NCBI GenBank assembly: GCA_036745275.1
Contig: DAIOGK010000026.1
Coordinates: 1 to 46,101 of the forward strand
Direction: 5' to 3'
Length of the DNA: 46,101 bases
Source: JAIUNP01 sp020161975
GTDB taxonomy: Bacteria > Pseudomonadota > Alphaproteobacteria > Rhizobiales > Beijerinckiaceae
The position numbers and the translations under genes are program-made. This document shows positions 1 through 8,627 of this stretch, piece by piece (the first letter of the stretch is position 1; each line of letters starts with the position of its first letter). Below the pieces are notes generated by a model, which was given only the letters and a program-made list of their open reading frames with translations, had not been told where the DNA came from and did not search any database.

Positions 1-2402
1 TCGTCACCGTCAACGACTACCTCGCCCGCCGCGACGCCGAATGGATGGGCCGGGTTTACGCCTTCCTCGGGCTGACCACCGGTATCATCGTGCATGGGTT
101 GGACGATGCCGAGCGGGCGAATTCCTACGCCTGTGACATCACATACGGCACGAACAACGAATACGGCTTCGACTATCTGCGCGACAACATGAAGTACGAG
201 ATGGCGCAGATGGTCCAGCGTGGCCATGCCTTTGCCATCGTCGATGAGGTGGACTCGATCCTGGTCGATGAAGCGCGGACGCCGCTGATCATTTCCGGCC
301 CGCTGGATGACCGCTCCGACCTCTACAACGCCATTGATGTGCTTATCCCGCGTCTGGCGAAGGAGGATTTCGAACTCGACGAAAAGCAGCGGACCGTCCA
401 CCTGACGGAGGCGGGGAACGAGCGGATCGAGGTGCTGCTTAGCGAAGCGGGGCTGCTGCGCGACAGCACGCTCTATGATGCGGCCAATTCGACCCTCGTC
501 CATCACGTCAACCAGGCGCTGAGGGCGCACACGCTTTTCACCCGCGACAAGGATTACATCATCCACAATGGCGAGGTCGTCATCATCGACGAGTTCACCG
601 GGCGCATGATGCCGGGGCGCCGCTATTCGGAAGGGCTGCATCAGGCGCTGGAGGCCAAGGAGCGTGTCCAGGTCCAGCCCGAGAACCAGACGCTCGCTTC
701 GATCACTTTCCAGAACTATTTCCGTCTTTACACCAAACTTGCCGGCATGACCGGCACGGCTGCGACCGAAGCGGAAGAGTTCCAGCAGATCTATAACCTC
801 GAGGTTGTCGAGATTCCGACCAACGTGCCGGTCAAGCGCCGGGACGATGATGATGAGGTCTACCGCACGGCGGACGAGAAATATGCCTCCATCGTCAAGC
901 TGATCGAGGAATGCCAGGTACGCGGCCAGCCGGTGCTGGTGGGCACCACCTCGATCGAGAAATCGGAAGAGATCGCCGAGTATCTCAAGCGGGACGGGTT
1001 CAAGCAGATCGACCTGACTGACCCCAACGCCTTTGCCCCGCTCTACCGGGCCGCCCATGGCGGCAAGGCCGAGAAGATCTTCGCCGTGCTGAACGCGCGC
1101 TTCCACGAGCAGGAAGCCTATATTGTGGCGCAGGCCGGCGTGCCCGGCGCGGTCACCATCGCCACCAACATGGCGGGCCGCGGCACGGATATCCAGCTTG
1201 GCGGCAATGTCGACATGCGCCTCAAGCAGGAACTGACGGCATTCGAGCCCGGCTCGCCGGAGTATGAGGCGCGCGCCGCCGAGATTCGTAAGGAAGTCGC
1301 CGTTCTCAAGGAGAAGGCGCTGGCGGCCGGTGGTCTCACCGTCATCGGTACCGAGCGGCACGAAAGCCGCCGCATCGATAACCAGCTGCGCGGCCGTTCA
1401 GGCCGGCAGGGCGACCCCGGTCATTCGCGATTCTTCCTTAGCCTTGAAGACGATTTGATGCGCATCTTCGGCTCGGACCGGATGGATTCGATGCTCCAGA
1501 AGCTCGGCCTCCAGCAGGGCGAGGCGATTGCTCATCCCTGGGTGAACAAGGCGCTCGAAACCGCGCAGAAGAAGGTCGAGGCGCGCAACTTCGATATTCG
1601 CAAGAACATTCTCAAGTACGACGACGTGATGAACGACCAGCGCAAGGTCGTGTTCGAGCAGCGTCGCGACATGATGGCGCAGGAGGATATGGCCGGCGAG
1701 GTGAAGGAGATGCGCAATGGCGTCATCGACGATCTCGTCAGCCAGGCGATTCCGGACGATGCCTATCCCGAACAATGGGATACCGCGACCCTGAAACAGA
1801 ATGTAGCCGACATGCTCAACCTCGACCTGCCCGTCGACGAATGGGCCAAGGAAGAAGGCATCGCGGATCAGGAAATCCGCGAGCGGATCACCAAGGCGGC
1901 AGACACTGCCTATGCCGAACGGGTCGAGCGCAATACGCCTGAAGCCATGCGCTACGTCGAAAAGCAGGTGGTGCTCCAGACGCTCGACCACCTCTGGCGC
2001 GAGCATCTCGTCACGCTCGACCATCTCCGGCAGGTGATCGGCTGGCGCGGCTATGCCCAGCGCGATCCGCTCAACGAGTATAAATCCGAGGCGTTCGAAC
2101 TGTTCGACGGTCTGGTTACGCGGTTGCGCGAGCATGTGACCGGGCAGCTCAGCCGTGTCGAAGTACGGTTTGAGGAGCCGCCACCGGCGCCCGAACTTCC
2201 GCCGATGGAAGGTCACCACATCAACCCGCAAACCGGCGAGGACGAGATGGCGTCCATGCAGTTGCTGCCGCAGGCGAGCCGTGCGCGGGCGGATGTGATT
2301 GACCCGAACAATCCGGAGAGCTGGGGCAAGGTGGGCCGCAACGAGCCCTGTCCTTGCGGTTCGGGCAAGAAGTTCAAGCACTGCCACGGCGCCTATATCT
2401 GA
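1..2402 (+). CDS. secA: Protein translocase ATPase SecA (5' partial)
   Basis: SecA is the cytoplasmic motor ATPase that pushes unfolded preproteins through SecYEG. The frame is already open at base 3 (VTVNDYLARRDAEWMG), so the start and roughly the first 110-130 residues, including Walker A, lie outside the window. About 799 codons are visible. Seen directly: the DEVD Walker B box in IVDEVDSILVDEARTPLI, the helicase motor motifs GTAATEAEEF and TNMAGRGTDIQLGG, the RGRSGRQGDPG arginine-finger region, and the C-terminal zinc-binding CPCGSGKKFKHCHG that binds SecB and phospholipid. It ends with TGA and converges on mtgA across 17 bases. Identification is certain; only the start is missing. Confidence 0.98.
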   Translation, partial: VTVNDYLARRDAEWMGRVYAFLGLTTGIIVHGLDDAERANSYACDITYGTNNEYGFDYLRDNMKYEMAQMVQRGHAFAIVDEVDSILVDEARTPLIISGPLDDRSDLYNAIDVLIPRLAKEDFELDEKQRTVHLTEAGNERIEVLLSEAGLLRDSTLYDAANSTLVHHVNQALRAHTLFTRDKDYIIHNGEVVIIDEFTGRMMPGRRYSEGLHQALEAKERVQVQPENQTLASITFQNYFRLYTKLAGMTGTAATEAEEFQQIYNLEVVEIPTNVPVKRRDDDDEVYRTADEKYASIVKLIEECQVRGQPVLVGTTSIEKSEEIAEYLKRDGFKQIDLTDPNAFAPLYRAAHGGKAEKIFAVLNARFHEQEAYIVAQAGVPGAVTIATNMAGRGTDIQLGGNVDMRLKQELTAFEPGSPEYEARAAEIRKEVAVLKEKALAAGGLTVIGTERHESRRIDNQLRGRSGRQGDPGHSRFFLSLEDDLMRIFGSDRMDSMLQKLGLQQGEAIAHPWVNKALETAQKKVEARNFDIRKNILKYDDVMNDQRKVVFEQRRDMMAQEDMAGEVKEMRNGVIDDLVSQAIPDDAYPEQWDTATLKQNVADMLNLDLPVDEWAKEEGIADQEIRERITKAADTAYAERVERNTPEAMRYVEKQVVLQTLDHLWREHLVTLDHLRQVIGWRGYAQRDPLNEYKSEAFELFDGLVTRLREHVTGQLSRVEVRFEEPPPAPELPPMEGHHINPQTGEDEMASMQLLPQASRARADVIDPNNPESWGKVGRNEPCPCGSGKKFKHCHGAYI

Positions 2403-2419
2403 CGCCGGCCTGCCCGGGT

Positions 2420-3085
2420 TCAGGACAGGCAGTCGAGCCCGTCGGGATTGGCCTGTGCACGGGCATTGATCCGCCGAGCGGCATTGGCATGGCCGCGGGA
2501 CGGTTTTGCCGGATTGCGGAGGATCGGGTTCGGCAGGGCGGCGGCCAGAAGCGCGGCCTCGCGTGCCGAAAGCTCGGCGGCGGACTTTCCGAAGTGTGCA
2601 CGGGCGGCGGCTTCAGCGCCGAAGATGCCGTCTCCCCATTCGGCAACGTTCAGATAGACCTCGATAACGCGGCGTTTCGGCCAGGTGAGATCAAGGCCGA
2701 GGGCGAGGGGAATTTCGAGCCCCTTGCGCAGATAGGTCAGGGGCGATTGCCACAGGAACAGGTTCTTGGCCGTCTGCATGGTGAGCGTGGAGGCGCCGCG
2801 CCGGGGGCCACCATCCGTCTCCAGCACCTTGCCCAGTTCATGCCAGTCCACACCGATGTGGTGGCAGAAGCGTGCATCCTCGGCATTGATGACGGCGGCA
2901 ACAAGGCGCGGCGAGATCCGTTCGAGCGGGACATAGGTGCGCCTGACCGTGCCGCCGGTGATCGTCTGCCAGACCATCAGGGTCGAGATCGGCGGAAGCA
3001 CCCGCCAGATCAGGGCCAGCGCGGCGATGATCACCAGCGGAACCAGCAGCATTCCCTTCAGAACCTGTATCGGGCGAGCAGCCAC
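2420..3085 (-). CDS. mtgA: Monofunctional biosynthetic peptidoglycan transglycosylase
   Basis: A GT51-family enzyme that polymerises lipid II glycan strands on the periplasmic face of the inner membrane. The 221-residue protein starts with one membrane anchor (about residues 9-30) and then carries the GT51 motifs: NAEDARFCHHIGVDW, holding the catalytic Glu, and RRGASTLTMQTAKNLFLW. VEVYLNVAEWGDGIFG-type residues follow, and the usual AREAALLAAALPNP helix is near the end. There is no transpeptidase domain, and the length is normal for MtgA. It starts 4 bases after the methyltransferase stop on the same strand, so the two are probably cotranscribed. Confidence 0.95.
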   Translation of the reverse strand: MAARPIQVLKGMLLVPLVIIAALALIWRVLPPISTLMVWQTITGGTVRRTYVPLERISPRLVAAVINAEDARFCHHIGVDWHELGKVLETDGGPRRGASTLTMQTAKNLFLWQSPLTYLRKGLEIPLALGLDLTWPKRRVIEVYLNVAEWGDGIFGAEAAARAHFGKSAAELSAREAALLAAALPNPILRNPAKPSRGHANAARRINARAQANPDGLDCLS

Positions 3086-3089
3086 AGCG

Positions 3090-3824
3090 TCAGTCCGCCT
3101 GCCGCGTCGAGGGTAGAAGCGCGGGAATGAGCTGGGATGCAGCCCGCGATGAGCGTCGTGCCACGACGGGGCGATACAGCTGCTTGGTTGCCTCGATTAC
3201 ATGGACGCCGGCAAAGGGCAGGTTGAGGGTGCTGCCGACGCGCTCGAAGGCCGGAGCCAGCTTCAGCATCCACTGGTTCTGCACGGGGGGCATGTGCAGC
3301 GCCTCTGTCCAGTGCAGGGGCGTGAACAGCGATTGACGCATCAGCGTGGTCAGTTGCTGGCGGCTGTAGGGCTGGCCATGGCCAAAGGGCGTAGAATCGC
3401 GTCGGGCCCAGGCGCCGCGCCGGTTCGGTGCCACGACGATCAGATGCCCGCCCGGCGCCAGCACCCGCCAGAGTTCTTCCATTTGCCCCTGGGCATCCTC
3501 GCTCATCTCAAGGGCGTGGACGACAAGCAGCCGGTCAATCACGGCATCGCGCAGGGGCAGTTCAAACGGATCGACCAGGCCGGAGGCTGAAAGTCCGCCC
3601 GGCGGCCAGGCAGTTATGCCTTGCCGGGCCGGCATCAGTGCGATGGTGCGCTCGGCCTTGGTGGCCAGATGATCAAGGTAGGGCGTGGCATAGCCCAGGC
3701 CAGCCACCGACAGGCCGGAGAGGTTTTCCCAGCGTGCGGTGATCGCCGAAAGCACACACCAGCGCGCCAGCCGCCCAAGGGGCGAGGCGTAGAACTGGCG
3801 AAGGTCGATCACATCAAGAGCCAT
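3090..3824 (-). CDS. Class I SAM-dependent methyltransferase
   Basis: A 244-residue soluble methyltransferase of the type-11 class. SAM-binding motif I is a variant (VAGLGYATPYLDHL, about residues 40-53). The LPLRDAVIDRLLVVHALE stretch corresponds to the post-I/motif II region and LAPGGHLIVVAPN to motif III. The C-terminal half is family-specific. Members of this group commonly lie divergent to gloB in alphaproteobacteria, as here, but the methylated substrate is not known to me. It reads away from gloB across about 95 bases and leads into mtgA. Confidence 0.85.
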   Translation of the reverse strand: MALDVIDLRQFYASPLGRLARWCVLSAITARWENLSGLSVAGLGYATPYLDHLATKAERTIALMPARQGITAWPPGGLSASGLVDPFELPLRDAVIDRLLVVHALEMSEDAQGQMEELWRVLAPGGHLIVVAPNRRGAWARRDSTPFGHGQPYSRQQLTTLMRQSLFTPLHWTEALHMPPVQNQWMLKLAPAFERVGSTLNLPFAGVHVIEATKQLYRPVVARRSSRAASQLIPALLPSTRQAD

Positions 3825-3919
3825 TGGACTGACCGGGAATTTATGTATTCATCGGACATGACACAAGCGCGTTGCGGCCGAACCTGCCAGCGCGAACTTT
3901 CTGCGGAGTTTGGAACTTC

Positions 3920-4681
3920 ATGAAAATCCACCAGTTTCCTTGCCTTTCCGACAATTTCGGCGTGCTCATCCATGATCCCGAAAGCGGTGTGACAGCGGCC
4001 ATCGACGTGCCGGAGGAGGCAGCGCTTCGCAAGGCACTCGCGGAAACGGGCTGGCGGCTGAGCCATGTGCTGGTGACGCATAGCCACGCCGATCACATCC
4101 AGGGCATTGCCGGATTGATGGCGGATCTCGCCCCGGTGGTGATCGCGCCGAAGAAGGCCGCCGCCGCGGTGCCCGAGGCGAGCGTTCTCGTCGGCGAGGG
4201 AGATGAGGTTGCTGTCGGACCGTTCAGGGCCACCGTGCGGGAGATGCCCGGCCATTGCGCCGATCATGTGACCTATCATTTTGCGAAGGAGCGCGTGCTG
4301 TTTGCCGGCGACGTGTTGTTCGCTCTCGGCTGCGGACGCGTGTTCGGAGAGGCGTATGACGAGATGTGGCGTTCGCTCTCGCGGCTGCTCGAACTGCCGG
4401 ACGAGACATTCGTATACTTCGGCCATGAATATACCCTCGCGAATGCCAAGTTTGCGCTGGCGGCCGACTCCGGGAATGCGGCACTGAAGGTGCAGGTTGC
4501 AGAGGCCGAGGCTGCGCGGGCTGCGGGGCGGGCAACCGCGCCGACCACAATCGGGCGCGAACGGGCCGCCAATCCCTTCCTCCAGGCTGGTCGTGCCGAT
4601 ATCGCGGCCAGCCTCAACCTGGCTGGCCAGCCCCCCGCAGCGGTGTTCCGCGCCTTGCGGGAATGGAAGAACCGGTTCTGA
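3920..4681 (+). CDS. gloB: Hydroxyacylglutathione hydrolase (glyoxalase II)
   Basis: Hydrolyses S-lactoylglutathione to lactate and glutathione, completing methylglyoxal detoxification. The start at 3920 gives MKIHQFPCLSDNFGVLIHD, the canonical N-terminus, and 253 residues, the usual family length; an upstream in-frame ATG at 3872 adds only unrelated residues. A GGAG lies at 3905-3908. The metallo-beta-lactamase metal motif THSHADH (about residues 54-60), the second-metal region with MPGHCADH, and HEYTLANAKFA are all present. The C-terminus keeps NPFLQ and the REWKNRF tail. A GNAT gene follows after 4 bases. Confidence 0.96.
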   Translation: MKIHQFPCLSDNFGVLIHDPESGVTAAIDVPEEAALRKALAETGWRLSHVLVTHSHADHIQGIAGLMADLAPVVIAPKKAAAAVPEASVLVGEGDEVAVGPFRATVREMPGHCADHVTYHFAKERVLFAGDVLFALGCGRVFGEAYDEMWRSLSRLLELPDETFVYFGHEYTLANAKFALAADSGNAALKVQVAEAEAARAAGRATAPTTIGRERAANPFLQAGRADIAASLNLAGQPPAAVFRALREWKNRF

Positions 4682-4685
4682 TGCG

Positions 4686-5444
4686 ATGGATCCGGAAGCG
4701 CTTGTGGACGTGCTGGCCTGCGAGGAGCGGCTGATCAACTGCTGGCCGGCGCTTGATACGCTGCTGATGGACGGCTGGGCGGTGCGCTTTGCCAATGGCT
4801 ATTCCGGGCGGGCCAATTCGGCGAGCGCGGTGCGGATCGGCGCCGACCTGGACGCGGCGCTGATGGCAGAGGTGACGAATTTCTTTCGCGAACGCGGGCT
4901 TGCCCCGGCCATCCGGGTGACGCCGCTGGCAGAGGCGGGGCTGGAAGCACGGTTGGTCGGCAATGGCTGGACTGTTGCCTCACGCTCGATGGGAATGATC
5001 ACCGAAGGGCTTGCAGGGGCGAAAGCCGCGCCGGGGCTGGTGGTGGAGTGTGCGCCTTCACGGGCTTGGATCGAAGGCGTGAGTACCTTTCAGGAGGCGC
5101 GCAAGCGAAACCCCGATCATCTTGAAGCCATCGTCAGCCGCATCCGCCGCCCGGCCCGCTTTGCCACATTGATGGTTGAGGGGCAGGCCGCGGCCTATGG
5201 CATGACGGTCGTGGATCGCGGCATGTCCGAAATCGGCCTCATCATGGTGGTTCCGGGAATGCGTGGCCTCGGTCTTGGGCAAGTGCTCGTCGCGGGGCTG
5301 ATGCAGGCCGCTGGGGAGGCGGGAGCGCGCCGGTGTTTCCTGCAGGTCGAAGCGGAAAATAGGGTCGCGCGGAGACTCTATACAGCGCTCGGCTTTCGCG
5401 ATCTCTACCCCTATTGCGAGGTCCGTTTGCCGAACGCGCCCTAG
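4686..5444 (+). CDS. GNAT family N-acetyltransferase
   Basis: A 252-residue protein with an N-terminal half of unclear fold and a C-terminal GNAT domain. The acetyl-CoA pyrophosphate-binding motif is seen in MVVPGMRGLGLGQVLVAGLM (about residues 180-199), and the typical last strands are FLQVEAENRVARRLYTALGF. The start at 4686 (MDPEALVDVL) fits best, because earlier in-frame codons lie inside gloB. The gene follows gloB by 4 bases and is probably cotranscribed. The substrate is unknown. Its TAG stop shares the CTAG at 5441-5444 with the stop of the convergent EamA gene. Confidence 0.85.
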   Translation: MDPEALVDVLACEERLINCWPALDTLLMDGWAVRFANGYSGRANSASAVRIGADLDAALMAEVTNFFRERGLAPAIRVTPLAEAGLEARLVGNGWTVASRSMGMITEGLAGAKAAPGLVVECAPSRAWIEGVSTFQEARKRNPDHLEAIVSRIRRPARFATLMVEGQAAAYGMTVVDRGMSEIGLIMVVPGMRGLGLGQVLVAGLMQAAGEAGARRCFLQVEAENRVARRLYTALGFRDLYPYCEVRLPNAP

Positions 5445-6301
5445 CGCCGCGTGACCAGTGCCCCACCGACGATCAGCAGACAGGCGAGGCCGAGCGCGGG
5501 GGTTGGTTTTGCCGCACCGGCGAGCACGAGCGCTACTGTCGAGATGATCGGCGTTGCGTAAGATGCGACGCCGAGAAAGCGGATGTCGCCGCGCTTCATG
5601 CCGACATCCCAGAGAAAGAACGCTGCGCCCACCGGCCCGAGGCCAAGCAGCACAATGGCGCCCCAGGCTTTCAGCGAAGCCGGCATCACGGTGGTTTCGA
5701 ACAGGAGATGCGCGATGCCGGCGAGCGCTGCGGTGGCGAGACAGAAGCCGGCGACGGCCTCGGTCGGCACATTGGACTGGCGGCGCGACAGCACCGAATA
5801 GCTCGACCAGATGATGGCCGATGCTAATGCAAGTGCATAGCCGGCAAGATAGCTGCTGGAAAAGTCGAGGCTCCCCCTGCCCAGGGCCAGCACGGCGACG
5901 CCGGCCAGGCCGAGCAGGGCGCCGCCGATATGGCGCATGGCCAGTTTCTCGCCAGGCAAAAAGGCACTGAATACGACGATCAGCAGCGGCCAGAGATAAT
6001 TCAACATGCTCGCCTCCTCAGGCGGGGCGAGCTTGAGGGCGCTGAAATAGGCGGCGTGATAGACGAACAGCCCGTAAATGCCGAGGGCCCAGGCCTGAGG
6101 CGGCTGTTGAAGCAGGGCCAATTGCCCGCGGGTCGCGACAATGGCGAGGCCAGCAAGACCGCCGATGGCAAAGGTCATCGCCGTGACCTGAAACGGCGGG
6201 ATGCCCTCTGTCGCGGTGGTGAGCACGGCGAGCAGGCCCCAGAGCAGGATCGCGCCAAGACCAAGCAGCGTGGGGCGGGAGAAAGAGGCTGAAAATGACA
6301 T
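5441..6301 (-). CDS. EamA/DMT-family transporter
   Basis: A 286-residue polytopic inner-membrane protein with two EamA repeats (about ten predicted membrane segments), of the drug/metabolite exporter superfamily. The start at 6301 (MSFSASFSRPTLLGLGAILLWG) is chosen because the hydrophobic first helix begins there; the open frame extends 62 codons further upstream into the end of phaB with no membrane-protein character. Family members export amino acids or other small metabolites; the substrate cannot be read from the sequence. It lies 67 bases downstream of phaB on the same strand. Confidence 0.88.
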   Translation of the reverse strand: MSFSASFSRPTLLGLGAILLWGLLAVLTTATEGIPPFQVTAMTFAIGGLAGLAIVATRGQLALLQQPPQAWALGIYGLFVYHAAYFSALKLAPPEEASMLNYLWPLLIVVFSAFLPGEKLAMRHIGGALLGLAGVAVLALGRGSLDFSSSYLAGYALALASAIIWSSYSVLSRRQSNVPTEAVAGFCLATAALAGIAHLLFETTVMPASLKAWGAIVLLGLGPVGAAFFLWDVGMKRGDIRFLGVASYATPIISTVALVLAGAAKPTPALGLACLLIVGGALVTRR

Positions 6302-6368
6302 CGACCGCGCGTAGCCCGCGCGGTCGCGTGTTGGCAAGAGCGAACTGGAAATCCGTCCGCGTTTCCGG

Positions 6369-7094
6369 TCAGGCCATGTACTGGCCGCCGTTGGCCGAGA
6401 TGGTCGAGCCGGTGATGAAGCCCGAATCGTCGGAGGCGAGGAAGGCGACGCAGCGGGCGATTTCCTCGGGCTTGCCGAGACGGCCAACCGGGATCAGCGG
6501 CAGGATCTTGGACTTCAGCACCTCTTCCGGGATCGCCGCCACCATTTCGGTGCCGATGTAGCCAGGACAGATGGCATTGACGGTGATGCCCGAGCGGACA
6601 CCTTCCTGAGCGAGTGCCTTCACGAAGCCGATGTCGCCGGCCTTCGCTGCCGAATAGTTCGCCTGTCCGGCCTGGCCCTTCTGGCCATTGACCGACGAAA
6701 TGACGATCACGCGGCCGAACTTGCGCGCCATCATACCTTCCCAGACATTCCGGGTCATGTTGAACAGCGAGTTCAGGTTGGTATTGATGACCGCGTTCCA
6801 GTTTTCTTTGGACATCTTGTGGAAGAAGCCGTCGCGCGTGATGCCGGCGTTGTTGACGAGCACGTCAACCGGGCCAACCTCGGCTTCCACCTGCTTGATG
6901 CCGGCAGCGCAGGCATCGAAGTCACCCACGTCCCACTTGAACACGGGAATGCCGGTTTCCGCCTTGAACTTCTGGGCGGCCTCGTCATTGCCGGCGTAGC
7001 TGGCTGCGACCTTGTATCCCGCCGCCTTCAGGCCAACGGAAATGGCGGCGCCGATGCCGCGAGTGCCGCCGGTGACGAGTGCAACTCTGCTCAT
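6369..7094 (-). CDS. phaB: Acetoacetyl-CoA reductase (NADPH)
   Basis: A short-chain dehydrogenase that reduces acetoacetyl-CoA to (R)-3-hydroxybutyryl-CoA, the PHB monomer. Starting at 7094 (MSRVALVTGG) gives 241 residues, the standard PhaB/PhbB length, with AGAGAGGAAAC just upstream as ribosome binding site. Seen: the cofactor motif TGGTRGIG, NNAG, the catalytic Ser in VISSVNGQKGQAGQ, and YSAAKAG (YxxxK). FFHKMSKENWNAVINTNLNS is diagnostic for PhaB among SDRs. It lies downstream of phaA on the same strand, separated by about 100 bases holding two hairpins. Confidence 0.96.
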   Translation of the reverse strand: MSRVALVTGGTRGIGAAISVGLKAAGYKVAASYAGNDEAAQKFKAETGIPVFKWDVGDFDACAAGIKQVEAEVGPVDVLVNNAGITRDGFFHKMSKENWNAVINTNLNSLFNMTRNVWEGMMARKFGRVIVISSVNGQKGQAGQANYSAAKAGDIGFVKALAQEGVRSGITVNAICPGYIGTEMVAAIPEEVLKSKILPLIPVGRLGKPEEIARCVAFLASDDSGFITGSTISANGGQYMA

Positions 7095-7133
7095 GATGTT
7101 TCCTCTCTCAAACGTCATTTTGTGATTTCAATG

Positions 7134-7150
7134 CCGCCCGTTCCGGGCGG
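7134..7150 (-). repeat. Hairpin in the phaA-phaB spacer (proximal to phaB)
   Basis: Perfect 7-bp inverted repeat: arms 7134-7140 and 7144-7150 (CCGCCCG / CGGGCGG) around a 3-base loop. There is no T-run on the minus strand after it, so it does not look like an intrinsic terminator. It lies about 40 bases upstream of the phaB start, inside a probable phaAB transcript. Confidence 0.6.
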
Positions 7151-7156
7151 TCAGCA

Positions 7157-7184
7157 ATCCGCGCTCCGTTGCCGGAGCGCGGAT
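7157..7184 (-). repeat. 12-bp perfect hairpin after the phaA stop
   Basis: Arms 7157-7168 and 7173-7184 are exact inverted complements (ATCCGCGCTCCG and its complement). The loop reads GCAA in the phaA-phaB transcript, a GNRA-type tetraloop. It begins 12 bases after the phaA stop. No T-run follows. Likely roles are 3'-end protection of phaA mRNA or partial termination that lowers phaB expression; which of these is inference. Confidence 0.65.
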
Positions 7185-7196
7185 CGGAAGCGTTGA

Positions 7197-8378
7197 TCAG
7201 GCGCGCTCGACGCACATGGCAATGCCCATGCCGCCGCCGATGCAGAGCGTGGCAAGGCCCTTCTTGGCGTCGCGGCGCTGCATCTCGTGCAGAAGCGTCG
7301 TCAGCACGCGGGCGCCCGAAGCCCCGACCGGATGGCCGATGGCGATGGCGCCGCCGTTGACATTGACCTTCGAGGTGTCGAAGCCGAGGTCCTTGTTGAC
7401 CGAAATCGCCTGGGCGGCGAAGGCCTCGTTCGCCTCGATCAGATCGAGATCGGCAACCTTCCAGCCGGCTCTCTCCAGCGCCTTTTTGGAGGCGGGAATC
7501 GGCCCCGTGCCCATGATCGCCGGATCAACACCGGAGGTGGCCCAGGACTTGATCTTGGCGAGCGGCTTGAGGCCACGCTTCTTGGCTTCCTCGGCGGTCA
7601 TCAGCACCAGCGCCGCAGCGCCGTCGTTGATGCCCGATGCGTTCGCCGCAGTCACCGTGCCGTCCTTGGAGAAGGCCGGACGGACCTTCTGCATCGCTTC
7701 GAGCGTCGCGCCATGGCGCGGATATTCGTCAGTGTCGACCACGACATCGCCCTTGCGGGTCTTGACCGTGACCGGAACGATCTCATCCTTGAACTTGCCG
7801 GCCTTCTGTGCCGCCTCGGCCTTGTTCTGCGAGGCGACGGCGAACTTGTCCTGCTCGTCGCGGCTGATCTGATACTTGGTGGCGACGTTCTCGGCGGTCG
7901 TGCCCATGTGGTAACCCTGGAAGGCATCCCACAGGCCGTCGCGGAGCATCGAATCCATCAGCTTCATCTCGCCCATCTTGGCGCCGGCGCGCAGATAGGC
8001 CGTGTGCTGGGCCTGGCTCATTGATTCCATGCCGCCAGCAACCACGATGTCAGCGTCACCATTCGCAATCTGCTGCATGGCGAGCGCGACGGTGCGCAGG
8101 CCCGAACCGCAAAGCTGGTTGATGCCGAAGGCCGTTGCTTCCTGCGGGATGCCAGCGGCCATGGCCGCCTGGCGGGCCGGGTTCTGGCCCTGGCCGGCGG
8201 ACAGGATCTGGCCCATGATCACCTCGTCGACCTCCTTCGGGTCGACCTTGGAACGCGCGAGCGCTTCCTTGATCGCCACCGCGCCGAGCACATGGGCCGG
8301 CACATCGGCAAAGGCGCCAGAGAAACTGCCGACGGGTGTGCGCGCGGCACTTGTAATGACGATTTCGGTGTTGGCCAT
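7197..8378 (-). CDS. phaA: Acetyl-CoA C-acetyltransferase (beta-ketothiolase)
   Basis: Condenses two acetyl-CoA to acetoacetyl-CoA, the first step of PHB synthesis (reversible, also used in degradation). The 393-residue length is standard. Thiolase catalytic residues are visible: the nucleophilic Cys in INQLCGSGLR (about residue 90), the His in GGAIAIGHPVGASGAR, and the second Cys in CIGGGMGIAMCVERA at the C-terminus. A GAGGAGA ribosome binding site precedes the ATG. It is divergent from phaR and first in a phaA-phaB unit. No phaC synthase gene is in the window. Confidence 0.97.
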   Translation of the reverse strand: MANTEIVITSAARTPVGSFSGAFADVPAHVLGAVAIKEALARSKVDPKEVDEVIMGQILSAGQGQNPARQAAMAAGIPQEATAFGINQLCGSGLRTVALAMQQIANGDADIVVAGGMESMSQAQHTAYLRAGAKMGEMKLMDSMLRDGLWDAFQGYHMGTTAENVATKYQISRDEQDKFAVASQNKAEAAQKAGKFKDEIVPVTVKTRKGDVVVDTDEYPRHGATLEAMQKVRPAFSKDGTVTAANASGINDGAAALVLMTAEEAKKRGLKPLAKIKSWATSGVDPAIMGTGPIPASKKALERAGWKVADLDLIEANEAFAAQAISVNKDLGFDTSKVNVNGGAIAIGHPVGASGARVLTTLLHEMQRRDAKKGLATLCIGGGMGIAMCVERA

Positions 8379-8538
8379 CTAGGTGTCTCCTCATCCTTGA
8401 TTCATGCCGGCTGCTGGTGGCGGTGCAACCTGGACTGAAGCGAGAGAAAAGGTCCGGCCCCATTCCGTCAAGTGTCAAATGATGAACTTCGCCCGCATGG
8501 AACGAATTGCTAGCCTTAGGCATAGTGGCAGGCTGAAT

Positions 8539-8567
8539 TTGCGCGGAGCGGCGCATTGTGTTTTATA
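8539..8567 (+). promoter_or_regulatory. Candidate sigma-70-type promoter of phaR
   Basis: TTGCGC (8539-8544) and TTTATA (8562-8567) are separated by 17 bases, about 60 bases before the phaR ATG, in the 249-base phaA/phaR divergent region. The -35 matches the common alphaproteobacterial TTG start; the -10 is an imperfect match. No transcription data support it. Confidence 0.35.
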
Positions 8568-8627
8568 AGGTGGCAAGACAGTGCCTTCGGTGCCCGGGCC
8601 CTGGGGCAGGAACGACACGGATACTCC

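Noticed and set aside
8525..8545. A sigma-54-like sequence TGGCAGGCTGAATTTGC before phaR
   Set aside because: The GG and GC elements are two bases too far apart for a -24/-12 promoter.
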